IMG/VR virus record: IMGVR_UViG_3300042907_000851
Coordinates: 1-28,214 of that record
Length of the DNA: 28,214 nt
Source: a virus
Direction: 5' to 3' (one strand)
The notes under the pieces were generated by a model. The model saw only the letters and a list, made by a program, of their open reading frames with translations, made no database searches and had not been told where the DNA came from. This document shows, piece by piece, positions 22,240 through 28,214 of this stretch. The translations under genes and the position numbers were made by a program. Within the stretch, counting starts at the first letter, position 1. Each line of letters starts with the position of its first letter.

Positions 22240-24255
22240 ATGGCCATAGAAGCAGAAGAATTAGCGGTAATATCTAGAAGCATTAGAAATGCTGGAGTTG
22301 AAACTGCAGGCGAATTCCGTCAAGCAGCCAATGCCAGCAACGCTAATCTCAGCAGAATAGTCAAAGATATTTCTACAACCTTCAAAGCACAGAGAGAAGA
22401 TATCGCAGATCTTCATAATGTGCTTGAGGAAATGGTTTCTGAGTCTCAGCAAACTGGTAACAAAATTGACAGTCTAAATTCTCTATTCAGAGAGTCTTTA
22501 GAAATACAAAATTCTATGCGCACCGAGATGAGCAATGTTACCAAAAACACTCGTATTCTCAGCGGTGACATTGAATCTTTAAACCGTAACATTATGAATA
22601 ATACTAGCAGTGGGTTGTTGGGAAGTATTTCCAATCTAAGCACAGATTTTGCTAAGCAACTAGCATTAATGGGAGTTGGAGCTGCTGTAGCTGGTGGTGG
22701 AATGACAGCTCTGGGTGCTATGGGCGGTGGAGGTCTAGGTAGACAAGAAGTAAAAGAAGGCAGCGGTTCTGGATACGAACAATCTGGATTAAGCAGACAA
22801 AATGTGGCAGACATGATCAGAAAGTCTGCCATACAACGTGGAATTGATCCTGAAACAGCTGTTGGTATCGCTAAATCAGAAGGTTTGAATACATATAGAT
22901 CATCGGCTCCAGGCAAAAAATGGGGTATGGAAAGAGAACCTTCATATGGACCATTCCAATTATTGGTTGGTAAAGGCACTGGTGGCCCAGAAGGTCTTGG
23001 TGATAGGTTTAAAGCTGCAACAGGTATTGACCCAGCAACAGATCGATCAGCTGCTTCTCTTCAGAAACAAATAGATTTTGCTCTTGATGAAGCAAAGAAA
23101 AAAGGTTGGGGTCAATGGTATGGTCGTAAGACTGCTGGGATTGGAGAGTTTCAAGGAATAAACGTTGATACTTCTAAAATGAAGGCTCCTGAAATATCAA
23201 CCACTCCACAAACAACTACGCCAACAACAACCCCATCTGCTACTCCAGTGTCAGCGCCTGAAGCAATTCCTTCTGCTAATGATCCTCGAACAGAACGTAT
23301 AGGCAAAGAAGGCGGTCATGGTCCAGTAAGTGGCGCTGCTCATGAGGATCATAAACATGGCGAACAAGTAAGTGCTTCATTGCCTTCTGGTGATGTTGTT
23401 GCTCTTGGTCATGCTCTAGAAAAAATGGGAATGCGTATCTCTGAACATCCGCAGTTCGGCGGCGTTAAACCTGTTCATAAAGGTAAGGCGCATTATGAAG
23501 GCAGAGCAATTGATATCAATTTTGGTGAAGGTAACGTTGAAGCAAAGGATCCTGTTATGGGAGCCAAGTTTGATCAACTAGCCGAACAATTGACTAGACT
23601 AGGATATAAAGTTTATTGGAGAGAAAGCGGACCATATGCAGCTGCTGGTCATAATAATCATCTACATGCTGAAATTCCAAAAGGTGGGGCGCAGTCTGTT
23701 CCAGACACATATCAAATAGCAGGTTCGCCAGAACAAAGAGCGATGCAAGGAGCAACTCCAGCCGCTGGATCTACTGCATCTACTGCTCCGCCTGCAGCTA
23801 CACCTATGGCGGCTGAACCAGTAGCACAAGCGCCTATATCTCCCGGAATTGCAGCCCCACCAGCTGGCGCAAATATGATGGGTCAAATGATGGGTATGAT
23901 ACCAGGAATGATGGGTGGAGGAATTGGTGGTATTGCAGGAATGTTACTACCAATGATTGCCTCAACTATACAATCAGAATTAGTATCAACACCATCGATG
24001 CCAGCATTGAACGCACAAGCATTAAACCAAGCTGCAGTTACTTCGCAAGCTACTGAACAAACAGTTCAAGAAGCTCAAGTTTCTTCGCACACCCCACAAG
24101 TCAATGCAGAACCAAATAGAATGCATAATTCAAATCAAGCTGGATTTGCTTATAATATGCCAGGAGATATTGAGTGGCCAGATTGGGCTGGTATGCTTGG
24201 TGGCAATCATTACGAAGAAATGAATTTGTTTAAACCTAGAATGTCTAGAGGATAA
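22240..24255 (+). CDS. Tape measure/hub protein with lysozyme-like and M15 peptidase-like domains
   Basis: The 671-residue protein lies directly after the assembly genes, the expected tape-measure position (T4 gp29 is 590). Residues 1-130 are predicted coiled coil. A hydrophobic Ala/Gly/Met segment follows (about 143-165). Residues 183-290 look like a lytic transglycosylase/lysozyme: DMIRKSAIQRGIDPETAVGI, AKSEGL with candidate catalytic E214, and a YGPFQLL turn. A Thr/Pro linker leads to residues 385-480, an M15/VanY-like peptidase with H418-x2-G421-x-A423-x-D425 and H474-x-H476. A Pro/Ala/Gln region and a Met/Gly-rich hydrophobic stretch (about 543-578) complete the protein. Such domains cut peptidoglycan locally during DNA entry. 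The SD is weak. Assignment as tape measure is by position and architecture. Confidence 0.72.
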   Translation: MAIEAEELAVISRSIRNAGVETAGEFRQAANASNANLSRIVKDISTTFKAQREDIADLHNVLEEMVSESQQTGNKIDSLNSLFRESLEIQNSMRTEMSNVTKNTRILSGDIESLNRNIMNNTSSGLLGSISNLSTDFAKQLALMGVGAAVAGGGMTALGAMGGGGLGRQEVKEGSGSGYEQSGLSRQNVADMIRKSAIQRGIDPETAVGIAKSEGLNTYRSSAPGKKWGMEREPSYGPFQLLVGKGTGGPEGLGDRFKAATGIDPATDRSAASLQKQIDFALDEAKKKGWGQWYGRKTAGIGEFQGINVDTSKMKAPEISTTPQTTTPTTTPSATPVSAPEAIPSANDPRTERIGKEGGHGPVSGAAHEDHKHGEQVSASLPSGDVVALGHALEKMGMRISEHPQFGGVKPVHKGKAHYEGRAIDINFGEGNVEAKDPVMGAKFDQLAEQLTRLGYKVYWRESGPYAAAGHNNHLHAEIPKGGAQSVPDTYQIAGSPEQRAMQGATPAAGSTASTAPPAATPMAAEPVAQAPISPGIAAPPAGANMMGQMMGMIPGMMGGGIGGIAGMLLPMIASTIQSELVSTPSMPALNAQALNQAAVTSQATEQTVQEAQVSSHTPQVNAEPNRMHNSNQAGFAYNMPGDIEWPDWAGMLGGNHYEEMNLFKPRMSRG

Positions 24256-24256
24256 T

Positions 24257-24280
24257 AAAAAAGGGAGCCTTTTGGCTCCC
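24257..24280 (-). terminator. Rho-independent terminator for gp32
   Basis: GGGAGCC (24263-24269), a four-base loop and GGCTCCC form a perfect 7-bp GC-rich stem. On the minus strand it is followed by six T (24262-24257), the strong orientation for gp32. On the plus strand the tract after the stem is weaker (TCTTCATTTT), so it may also serve the converging tape measure gene. Confidence 0.88.
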
Positions 24281-24288
24281 TCTTCATT

Positions 24289-25191
24289 TTAGTCGTTAGC
24301 GAGTTTCTTGAAAAACTCCAATGACTCATCGTCATCTTCGTCGTCGCTAGAATACTTCGGCGCATGAGTCGCCTTAAAAGTCGGAGCAGTTTCTTCATCC
24401 TGCCATGGAACTTCAGTATTCTCAGCTGCCTTACGCTTCGTTGCAGGAGCATCCTCGGCAAGAACCTTTGCTAGACGAGCACGTAGCTCCTCTTCTGACT
24501 TGAAGTTCTTGGGATCTAGGAATTCCTGAAGAGAATGTTCGCTCTTCCAGATCTGCTCCAGAACCTTATCGTCATCAGACAGAGCCTCTGGCTTACCAAA
24601 CTCTGACTTATCATAGTTACGATAACCTTCAACCTGTCGGATCTTCAGCTTGAATGGAGCGCCAGCCCAAAGATCGAATGGGTTGATTGCTTCCTCGTCA
24701 GCAAACTGAGGCTCCATTGCCTCCTTTAGCTTGTCGAAGATCTTCTTACCATACTTGTAGAGGAAAACCTTACCCTCGTTAGCAGGATTGCCTGGATCGC
24801 TGATAACCTGAATATTGCTGATGAAGTGAAGACGACGCTTCTGCTTACGAGCAATTTCCTTGTTAGCCTCAATACCAGAGTTCCAGAGCTTAGAATTATA
24901 CTCAGAAACTGGATCGCTCTTACCAAGAGTGGTCAGCGAGTTCTCGATATACCATCCGCCTGGACCCTGGAAACCATGATCAAAGATACGAACGAAAGGA
25001 ACATCTTCGCCAGCTGGCGGAGGAAGGAAACGAATAACAGCATAACCATTACCAGCCTTGTCGACTGTTGGCGTCCAGAAACGGTCATCGGCACCTTTGC
25101 CTTCGCCGCCTGATAGCTTATTGAGTTCTGATGTTAGGGATTCGAGAGACTTCTTACCTGAAGCTGCCTTGAGGGACTTAAAATCTACCAT
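24289..25191 (-). CDS. gp32: Single-stranded DNA-binding protein gp32
   Basis: The product is 300 residues from ATG 25189-25191, chosen over an upstream in-frame start because GGAG lies 7 bases before it and the N-terminus MVDFKSLKAASGKKSLESL fits the basic cooperativity arm of gp32. The core has RFLPPPAGEDVPFVRIFDHG, then WYIENSLTTLGKSDPVSEYN, the strongly conserved NPANEGKVFLYKYGKKIFDK (residues 136-154) and KLKIRQVEGYRNYDKSEF. The C-terminus is very acidic (SSDDEDDDESLEFFKKL), the partner-recruiting tail. The zinc ligands of T4 gp32 are absent: the HGFQGPGGWYIENSL region has no cysteine. It follows gp59 as in T4 (order reversed in transcription). Confidence 0.95.
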   Translation of the reverse strand: MVDFKSLKAASGKKSLESLTSELNKLSGGEGKGADDRFWTPTVDKAGNGYAVIRFLPPPAGEDVPFVRIFDHGFQGPGGWYIENSLTTLGKSDPVSEYNSKLWNSGIEANKEIARKQKRRLHFISNIQVISDPGNPANEGKVFLYKYGKKIFDKLKEAMEPQFADEEAINPFDLWAGAPFKLKIRQVEGYRNYDKSEFGKPEALSDDDKVLEQIWKSEHSLQEFLDPKNFKSEEELRARLAKVLAEDAPATKRKAAENTEVPWQDEETAPTFKATHAPKYSSDDEDDDESLEFFKKLAND

Positions 25192-25220
25192 GTATAATCT
25201 CCGTATTACGATGTATAACA

Positions 25221-25249
25221 ATTGTATGATGGGCATTTGTATCACCCAA
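25221..25249 (-). promoter_or_regulatory. Candidate sigma70-like promoter for gp32
   Basis: On the minus strand TTGGGT (25249-25244) and TACAAT (25226-25221) are separated by exactly 17 bases; the -10 has five of six consensus bases, the -35 three. The predicted start site gives a leader of about 23 bases. It lies in the 60-base gp59-gp32 gap. Confidence 0.35.
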
Positions 25250-25251
25250 CA

Positions 25252-25827
25252 TTATTTAGTATACTCCATATCACTCATAATGTCAAGCATTACTTGCTTT
25301 ATTTTTTCACGATCATACTTTATAAATGGAGTATATTTCACAACCCTCAATCGGATATCTTCCCATATCGGGTCGTATTCAAGTTTATCGTCCCATTGCT
25401 TTAATGCCTTTGTCATTTCAACAAAAATACAAAGAGACTCTAAACTGATCTCGTTGGCCAGAAATAACCGTAAGGCAGCAGGATGTTGCTGACCCTTCGG
25501 TTCTTCTAGAATTTTCTTAAAATCTGTTTTAAAATTGTATGTAAGGGACTGGTTACGCTTCTTCCAGTTTTGATATGTTACTTGAGCAGATTCTGAATAT
25601 GCGAGCTCACGGATCCAGAGTTTTGGATCAACACTAAGATTAGCAATAAGAAACTCGCATACATTTTCAATCTTAGATAGTTTTTCAAAAAACACCTTAT
25701 CCTTACGCTTCTCAAATGCATTTAATGAAGTATTTGTTTTTCCATTATATTTTACATAATCATAATTTAGTTTATTAAAATGATTTTTTAAAGCAATATA
25801 ATCTTTAAAAGCATCAAAAGCAGTCAT
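25252..25827 (-). CDS. gp59: Helicase loader gp59
   Basis: The 191-residue protein (T4 gp59 is 217) shows NYDYVKYNGKT at residues 21-31 and the diagnostic KRKDKVFFEKLSK at 41-53 (T4: KRRDKYFFQKLSE), then LIANLSVDPKLWIRELAYSE and a helical C-terminal domain (FLANEISLESLCIFVEMTKA). gp59 loads the gp41 helicase on gp32-coated forks. It is adjacent to gp32 as in T4. AGGTG lies just upstream of the ATG. Its start lies head to head with the homing endonuclease leader. Confidence 0.9.
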   Translation of the reverse strand: MTAFDAFKDYIALKNHFNKLNYDYVKYNGKTNTSLNAFEKRKDKVFFEKLSKIENVCEFLIANLSVDPKLWIRELAYSESAQVTYQNWKKRNQSLTYNFKTDFKKILEEPKGQQHPAALRLFLANEISLESLCIFVEMTKALKQWDDKLEYDPIWEDIRLRVVKYTPFIKYDREKIKQVMLDIMSDMEYTK

Positions 25828-25846
25828 GTTTCACCTAAATAATATT

Positions 25847-25876
25847 GCCCATCGCGATGCGTCAACATCCATGGGC
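25847..25876. repeat. Inverted repeat and palindrome in the gp59/endonuclease gap
   Basis: GCCCAT (25847-25852) is repeated inverted as ATGGGC (25871-25876), and a perfect 10-base palindrome CATCGCGATG occupies 25850-25859. It lies in the 74-base divergent gap, upstream of the endonuclease SD. It may be an RNA hairpin or an operator-like site; its role is unknown. Confidence 0.4.
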
Positions 25877-25901
25877 TCTAATACTAACCAGGAGTATCAG
25901 C

Positions 25902-26450
25902 ATGGATATTTATTACGTTTACGCTTATATTAACAAATCCACAAATCTTCCATATTATATTGGTAAAGGCAAAGGTAACAGAGCCTATTGCAAACATACC
26001 AATGTTTCCACCCCAAAAGACAAATCCAAAATTGTATTCTTAGAAACAAATCTTACCGAAATAGGAGCTCTTTCTATAGAAAGAAGAATGATTCGTTGGT
26101 ATGGTAGAAAACAATCTGGCGGCATACTTCTAAATCAATTAGAAGGGGGAGACAACCCTCCTTTGCACACAGGAAAAATAAGAAGCGAATCTCATAAAAA
26201 AGCAATATCTATTTCCAAAAAAGGTAAAAAGAGACCGGAATCTGATAGAAGAGCAATATCATTAGGAAAAATTGGCAAAAAGATAGGTCCAGCCTCGGAA
26301 AGCAGAAAACAAGCAATCTCACAAGCCAAAAAAGGTAAACGATGGTTCAAAAATAAAGAAGAAACCAAATGTGTTTGTTGTCTACCAAATCAAAAGCCAA
26401 AAAACTGGGTTCCTGGAATGATTAAAAAATCAAACATCTCCAGTATTTGA
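25902..26450 (+). CDS. GIY-YIG homing endonuclease with NUMOD3 repeats
   Basis: The start is set at ATG 25902-25904 (182 residues), with GGAG 7 bases upstream; an in-frame GTG/ATG further upstream would add 19 residues without support. Residues 4-30 hold the GIY-YIG core (YYVYAYINKSTNLPYYIG) with R27 as candidate catalytic arginine, and E60 in LSIERRMIRWYG is the likely metal-binding glutamate. Residues 88-147 carry three NUMOD3-like basic repeats (HTGKIRSESHKKAIS, KKGKKRPESDRRAIS and a third at 128-147) that bind the target DNA. A C157-x-C159-C160 cluster ends the protein. It is free-standing, opposite to its neighbours, and overlaps the metalloprotease end by 21 bases. It is a mobile, selfish gene. 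Confidence 0.9.
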   Translation: MDIYYVYAYINKSTNLPYYIGKGKGNRAYCKHTNVSTPKDKSKIVFLETNLTEIGALSIERRMIRWYGRKQSGGILLNQLEGGDNPPLHTGKIRSESHKKAISISKKGKKRPESDRRAISLGKIGKKIGPASESRKQAISQAKKGKRWFKNKEETKCVCCLPNQKPKNWVPGMIKKSNISSI

Positions 26451-26981
26451 AGAAGGAATTTCAGGTTGTTTCTTTGGAGTTGTAATCTTTATATGCTTCG
26501 AACGACGACATAACGACTCAGGCTCTCCATATTGTAAATAAGTCAAAAACTTGAAGTATAATCCCTTCTCACGACCATATGCCTCGATTTCCCAAGGACA
26601 TTCCCAATAGTCCATTTCTTCGTGAAGATACTTCTCACCTTGCCATTTGACCATCCGTACGGGACGCCAAATGTCTTTCATCTCACCTTTTGCATATTGC
26701 TTTAAATGAACCATCTCATGAGCGAGCGCAAGAAGAGTCTCCTTCTTGCTAAGGGCACGGTCAATACCTATTTGAAACTCTCTGCAATTATTATTGTCGT
26801 CTGTCCAATCGCAATAAGCATAATCCCCGTCTTCATTCGTAAATTTCTCAAATTTTACTACCAAACGGATGTTATTAAATAGTTTCCCGCCCCCGATTAA
26901 GTACTTACCATAGAAATATATCGCTTTTTTGATTATCCCCAATGATACGTGCGATGGTCGACCGATTGTCTGTATACGCAT
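26430..26981 (-). CDS. Zinc metalloprotease-like protein (HExxH)
   Basis: The start ATG 26979-26981 (183 residues) has GGAGG 5 bases upstream; a TTG 15 bases earlier overlaps that site and is unlikely. Residues 82-95 contain LLALAHEMVHLKQY with the H88-E89-x2-H92 zinc motif, and the EMDYWECPWEIEAYGRE segment (122-138) offers a downstream acidic ligand, E131 or E133. This arrangement is of the SprT-like/peptidase type; many T4-like phages carry such a protein with no known substrate. The last 15 residues (PKKQPEIPSSNTG) lie in the overlap with the endonuclease and look like a flexible tail. A late-type promoter sits at 27010-27017. Confidence 0.75.
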   Translation of the reverse strand: MRIQTIGRPSHVSLGIIKKAIYFYGKYLIGGGKLFNNIRLVVKFEKFTNEDGDYAYCDWTDDNNNCREFQIGIDRALSKKETLLALAHEMVHLKQYAKGEMKDIWRPVRMVKWQGEKYLHEEMDYWECPWEIEAYGREKGLYFKFLTYLQYGEPESLCRRSKHIKITTPKKQPEIPSSNTGDV

Positions 26982-27009
26982 AAACGCCTCCAACAATGGT
27001 TGAACCTAG

Positions 27010-27017
27010 TATTTATA
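27010..27017 (-). promoter_or_regulatory. T4-type late promoter (TATAAATA) at the gp33 stop codon
   Basis: Exact TATAAATA on the minus strand, 29 bases upstream of the metalloprotease ATG. The TAA stop of gp33 (27013-27015) lies within the element. A start site near 27004 would give a leader of about 22 bases containing GGAGG. Confidence 0.48.
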
Positions 27018-27231
27018 TGGGAAGGCGAGCTCCACGCTTCAGAACATTAAGATTTTCAGCTTCTAACTGAATCTTAGACCTCATTACCGGATCTTTTTTG
27101 ATCCAATAGGCTGCAGTCTCAATTTCTAGATTATTCTTCTCGCACCAAAAGACAACAGCGTCAATATATTCTATATTCTTGTCTCTACAGAGCTTTTCTA
27201 CTTCTTCTACGAAGTTTGAATTTTTAAGCAT
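27013..27231 (-). CDS. gp33: Late transcription coactivator gp33
   Basis: The 72-residue protein has the pattern of gp33 in cyanophage-like T4 relatives: NIEYIDAVVFWCEKNNLEIE at about 19-38, AAYWIKKDPVMRSKIQLEAE, NLNVLKR and a C-terminal LPI, the hydrophobic hook that in T4 gp33 contacts the RNA polymerase beta flap. gp33 bridges the polymerase, the late sigma gp55 and the sliding clamp. The order 33-59-32 is that of T4. There is no clear SD before its ATG (27229-27231), but the gene starts inside the end of the preceding 60-codon ORF, which suggests translational coupling. Confidence 0.8.
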   Translation of the reverse strand: MLKNSNFVEEVEKLCRDKNIEYIDAVVFWCEKNNLEIETAAYWIKKDPVMRSKIQLEAENLNVLKRGARLPI

Positions 27232-27389
27232 TGTTTTTCATATTCTTTCAATTCAGCGATTCTTTGTTCTAGATACTCCTGTATGTGGGTATCATTGCTT
27301 CGTAGAGCCTTACTTCTATTCAATTCCTGTTGTAATGACCACATTACTGTGCTGGCGTGAGAATATGAATAAGTCTCTTTAATATGCAT
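27207..27389 (-). CDS. Small coiled-coil protein, unknown function
   Basis: The 60-residue product is hydrophilic and helical (VMWSLQQELNRSKALRS, HIQEYLEQRIAELKEYEKQ), with a heptad-like C-terminal half. AAGGA lies 8 bases before its ATG, inside the end of the L,D-transpeptidase gene. It overlaps the gp33 start by 25 bases. The SD and the gap-free position support a real gene. No family is recognised. Confidence 0.6.
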   Translation of the reverse strand: MHIKETYSYSHASTVMWSLQQELNRSKALRSNDTHIQEYLEQRIAELKEYEKQCLKIQTS

Positions 27390-27393
27390 AGAA

Positions 27394-27798
27394 CTAATCC
27401 TTGATTGTGATTGTCGTGGGTTCGCCTTTGGTCATATTATAGAGCGTAGAAGCATTAGAAGGATGGAGCCGAACGCAACCATGAGAAGCAGGACGCCCCA
27501 AATTACCTGTATGAGGAGTAGCGTGGATAGCAAATCCACCAGAAAAGAAAATAGAGTGTGGCATCGGCGCATTGTCATACTTCTTTGAATAGTGCATTAG
27601 ATGATAAAAATAAGGATGAAAAGTTCCTGTTGGGGTGTAATAACCCTTTCTAGCAGTAGATACTGGCCACTGCTCGATCAACTCTCCATCTTGGTAAACA
27701 GACATAGACTGATGACGTTTAGAAACAACAACATGATAATCTGCAAACGCTGAAGTTGAAATGAAAACTGCAGCGAGAACAATCAACAATCTTTTCAT
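27394..27798 (-). CDS. Secreted L,D-transpeptidase (YkuD)
   Basis: The start ATG 27796-27798 (134 residues) follows AGGA by 8 bases; an upstream in-frame start would mask the signal peptide. Residues 1-19 (MKRLLIVLAAVFISTSAFA) form a Sec signal with cleavage after AFA. The mature part is one YkuD domain: SVYQDGELIEQWPVSTAR, TPTGTF at 55-60, H92 in FAIHAT and the catalytic SHGCVRL with C108 and R110. Such enzymes form 3-3 crosslinks in peptidoglycan or attach proteins to it in the periplasm. It is co-transcribed with a tRNA and small ORFs. A role in remodelling the host wall or blocking superinfection is inference. Host capture is plausible. Confidence 0.88.
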   Translation of the reverse strand: MKRLLIVLAAVFISTSAFADYHVVVSKRHQSMSVYQDGELIEQWPVSTARKGYYTPTGTFHPYFYHLMHYSKKYDNAPMPHSIFFSGGFAIHATPHTGNLGRPASHGCVRLHPSNASTLYNMTKGEPTTITIKD

Positions 27799-27806
27799 AA
27801 TATATC

Positions 27807-27917
27807 CTAGTGGTTGTGGTTCTGTTTCTTCCAGATCCAAGAAGTTAAGCGTAATAGATTTTGGTGAATTGCATTAACGAAAGAACTATTCCAGAACCAG
27901 TGATTGTGTCTTGACAT
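27807..27917 (-). CDS. 36-residue small ORF coupled to the transpeptidase gene
   Basis: ATG 27915-27917 is preceded by AGGAG with a 6-base spacer, the best SD nearby. The peptide begins MSRHNHWFWNSSFVNAI and ends in WIWKKQNHNH; it is rich in Trp, His and Asn. Its TAG stop (27807-27809) forms part of the AGGA site of the transpeptidase, 8 bases ahead of that ATG. This fits translational coupling or a leader peptide. No family is known to me. Confidence 0.5.
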   Translation of the reverse strand: MSRHNHWFWNSSFVNAIHQNLLRLTSWIWKKQNHNH

Positions 27918-27933
27918 TTAGTTCTCCTAAGGA

Positions 27934-28010
27934 TGGCGACTCCGGTACGATTCGAACGTACGACCCCAAAATTAGAAGTTTTGTGCTCTATCCAGCTGAG
28001 CTACGGAGCC
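27934..28010 (-). tRNA. tRNA-Arg (anticodon UCU)
   Basis: The minus strand folds into a full cloverleaf. The acceptor GGCTCCG pairs with CGGAGTC (one G-U), the D arm is GCTC...GAGC, the anticodon arm CAAAA/TTTTG has loop CTTCTAA (anticodon TCT), and the T arm GTACG/CGTAC has loop TTCGAAT. Discriminator G and CCA are encoded (27934-27936). It reads AGA/AGG codons, and AGA is common in the phage genes here. Confidence 0.95.
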
Positions 28011-28019
28011 ATTATTAGT

Positions 28020-28048
28020 ATTATAACCCATCATGAATGAAAAAGCAA
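28020..28048 (-). promoter_or_regulatory. Sigma70-like promoter of the tRNA-Arg operon
   Basis: On the minus strand TATAAT (28025-28020, perfect) lies 17 bases after TTGCTT (28048-28043, three of six). The predicted start site near 28013 is three bases before the tRNA. The -35 overlaps the 3' arm of the upstream terminator. Confidence 0.5.
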
Positions 28049-28069
28049 GTCTTTTGAAAGGAGACTTGC
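28040..28069 (-). terminator. Rho-independent terminator after the right-edge ORF
   Basis: GCAAGTCT (28045-28052) pairs with AGACTTGC (28062-28069), an 8-bp stem with a 9-base loop. On the minus strand it is followed by TTTTT (28044-28040). It separates the small ORF at the right edge from the tRNA operon. Confidence 0.7.
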
Positions 28070-28083
28070 AGAACCTTTATTAT

Positions 28084-28214
28084 TTATTTCTTATCTACAA
28101 ATTGTTTATAGGATTCAGCTAATTCGAAAATCTCATCTTTTGTAGGAAAAGATGGCACAGCTGTGCTGATCTTTCGTTCATATAATTCAAGATCAGCGTG
28201 AAACTTTGCTTCCA
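28084..28214 (-). CDS. Small hydrophilic protein, 5' end at the window edge
   Basis: Forty-two codons and a TAA stop (28084-28086) are visible, ending in IFELAESYKQFVDKK. The codon split by the edge reads xTG, so it could be an ATG start giving a 43-residue protein, or the C-terminus of a longer one. It is helical and charged, with no recognised family. It is followed by the terminator at 28040-28069. Confidence 0.5.
   Translation of the reverse strand, partial: EAKFHADLELYERKISTAVPSFPTKDEIFELAESYKQFVDKK

Noticed and set aside
22446-22979. 177-codon minus-strand ORF
   Set aside because: Antisense to the coiled-coil and lysozyme-like part of the tape measure; no SD and no coherent protein features.
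25192-25245. Extended gp32 start giving 18 more residues
   Set aside because: The added residues are hydrophobic and unlike gp32; the internal ATG at 25191 has a proper GGAG site and a gp32-like N-terminus.
24826-25492. Plus-strand ORFs of 95 and 144 codons
   Set aside because: Antisense to gp32 and gp59, both of which are well supported on the minus strand.

Overview
The window is a stretch of a T4-like (myovirus) bacteriophage genome. It is AT-rich, almost gap-free, and carries a recognisable set of T4-type genes: baseplate wedge and hub (53, 27, 5, 25, 6, 7, 8), tail-tube cap and initiator-like proteins, head completion (4), tail assembly (26 and a partner), a tape measure, and the replication/late-transcription trio 32-59-33. 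The adhesin genes are of the DUF4815 type seen in cyanophage- and pelagiphage-like relatives rather than the coliphage 10/11/12 set. The host is not shown directly. A secreted L,D-transpeptidase and two murein-hydrolase domains on the tape measure point to a Gram-negative bacterium; an alphaproteobacterium is a guess.

Layout. 1-19583 (minus strand) is one long late block read right to left: tail-tube cap (gp48-like), gp53, gp27-like hub, gp5 OB-domain protein, a Gly-rich structural protein, a beta-helical needle, a PAAR tip, gp25, gp6, gp7-like, a small tail protein, gp8, and two very large DUF4815-type adhesin/tail-fibre proteins, the last running off the left edge. At 19584-19641 a short divergent control region carries a T4-late-like element on each strand. 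19642-24255 (plus) holds gp4, a gp2-like protein, a tail-tube-fold protein, gp26, a short second chaperone frame and a 671-residue tape measure with lysozyme-like and M15-peptidase-like domains. 24289-27231 (minus) holds gp32, gp59, a metalloprotease and gp33, interrupted by a GIY-YIG/NUMOD3 homing endonuclease on the plus strand. 27207-28010 (minus) holds a small ORF, an L,D-transpeptidase, a 36-residue coupled ORF and a tRNA-Arg(UCU) with its own sigma70-like promoter. A further small ORF reaches the right edge.

The most interesting signal is at 22045-22051. The end of the gp26 gene contains T TTT TTT in the correct register for a -1 ribosomal frameshift into a 61-codon extension that lacks its own Shine-Dalgarno site, directly upstream of the tape measure. 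This is the layout of the lambda G/GT tail-assembly chaperones, but in a T4-like gp26 gene. Other points are a gp5 split into separate OB and needle genes with its lysozyme role apparently moved to the tape measure, three ~100-residue repeats inserted in the gp7 homologue, and late promoters embedded in the 3' ends of upstream genes.
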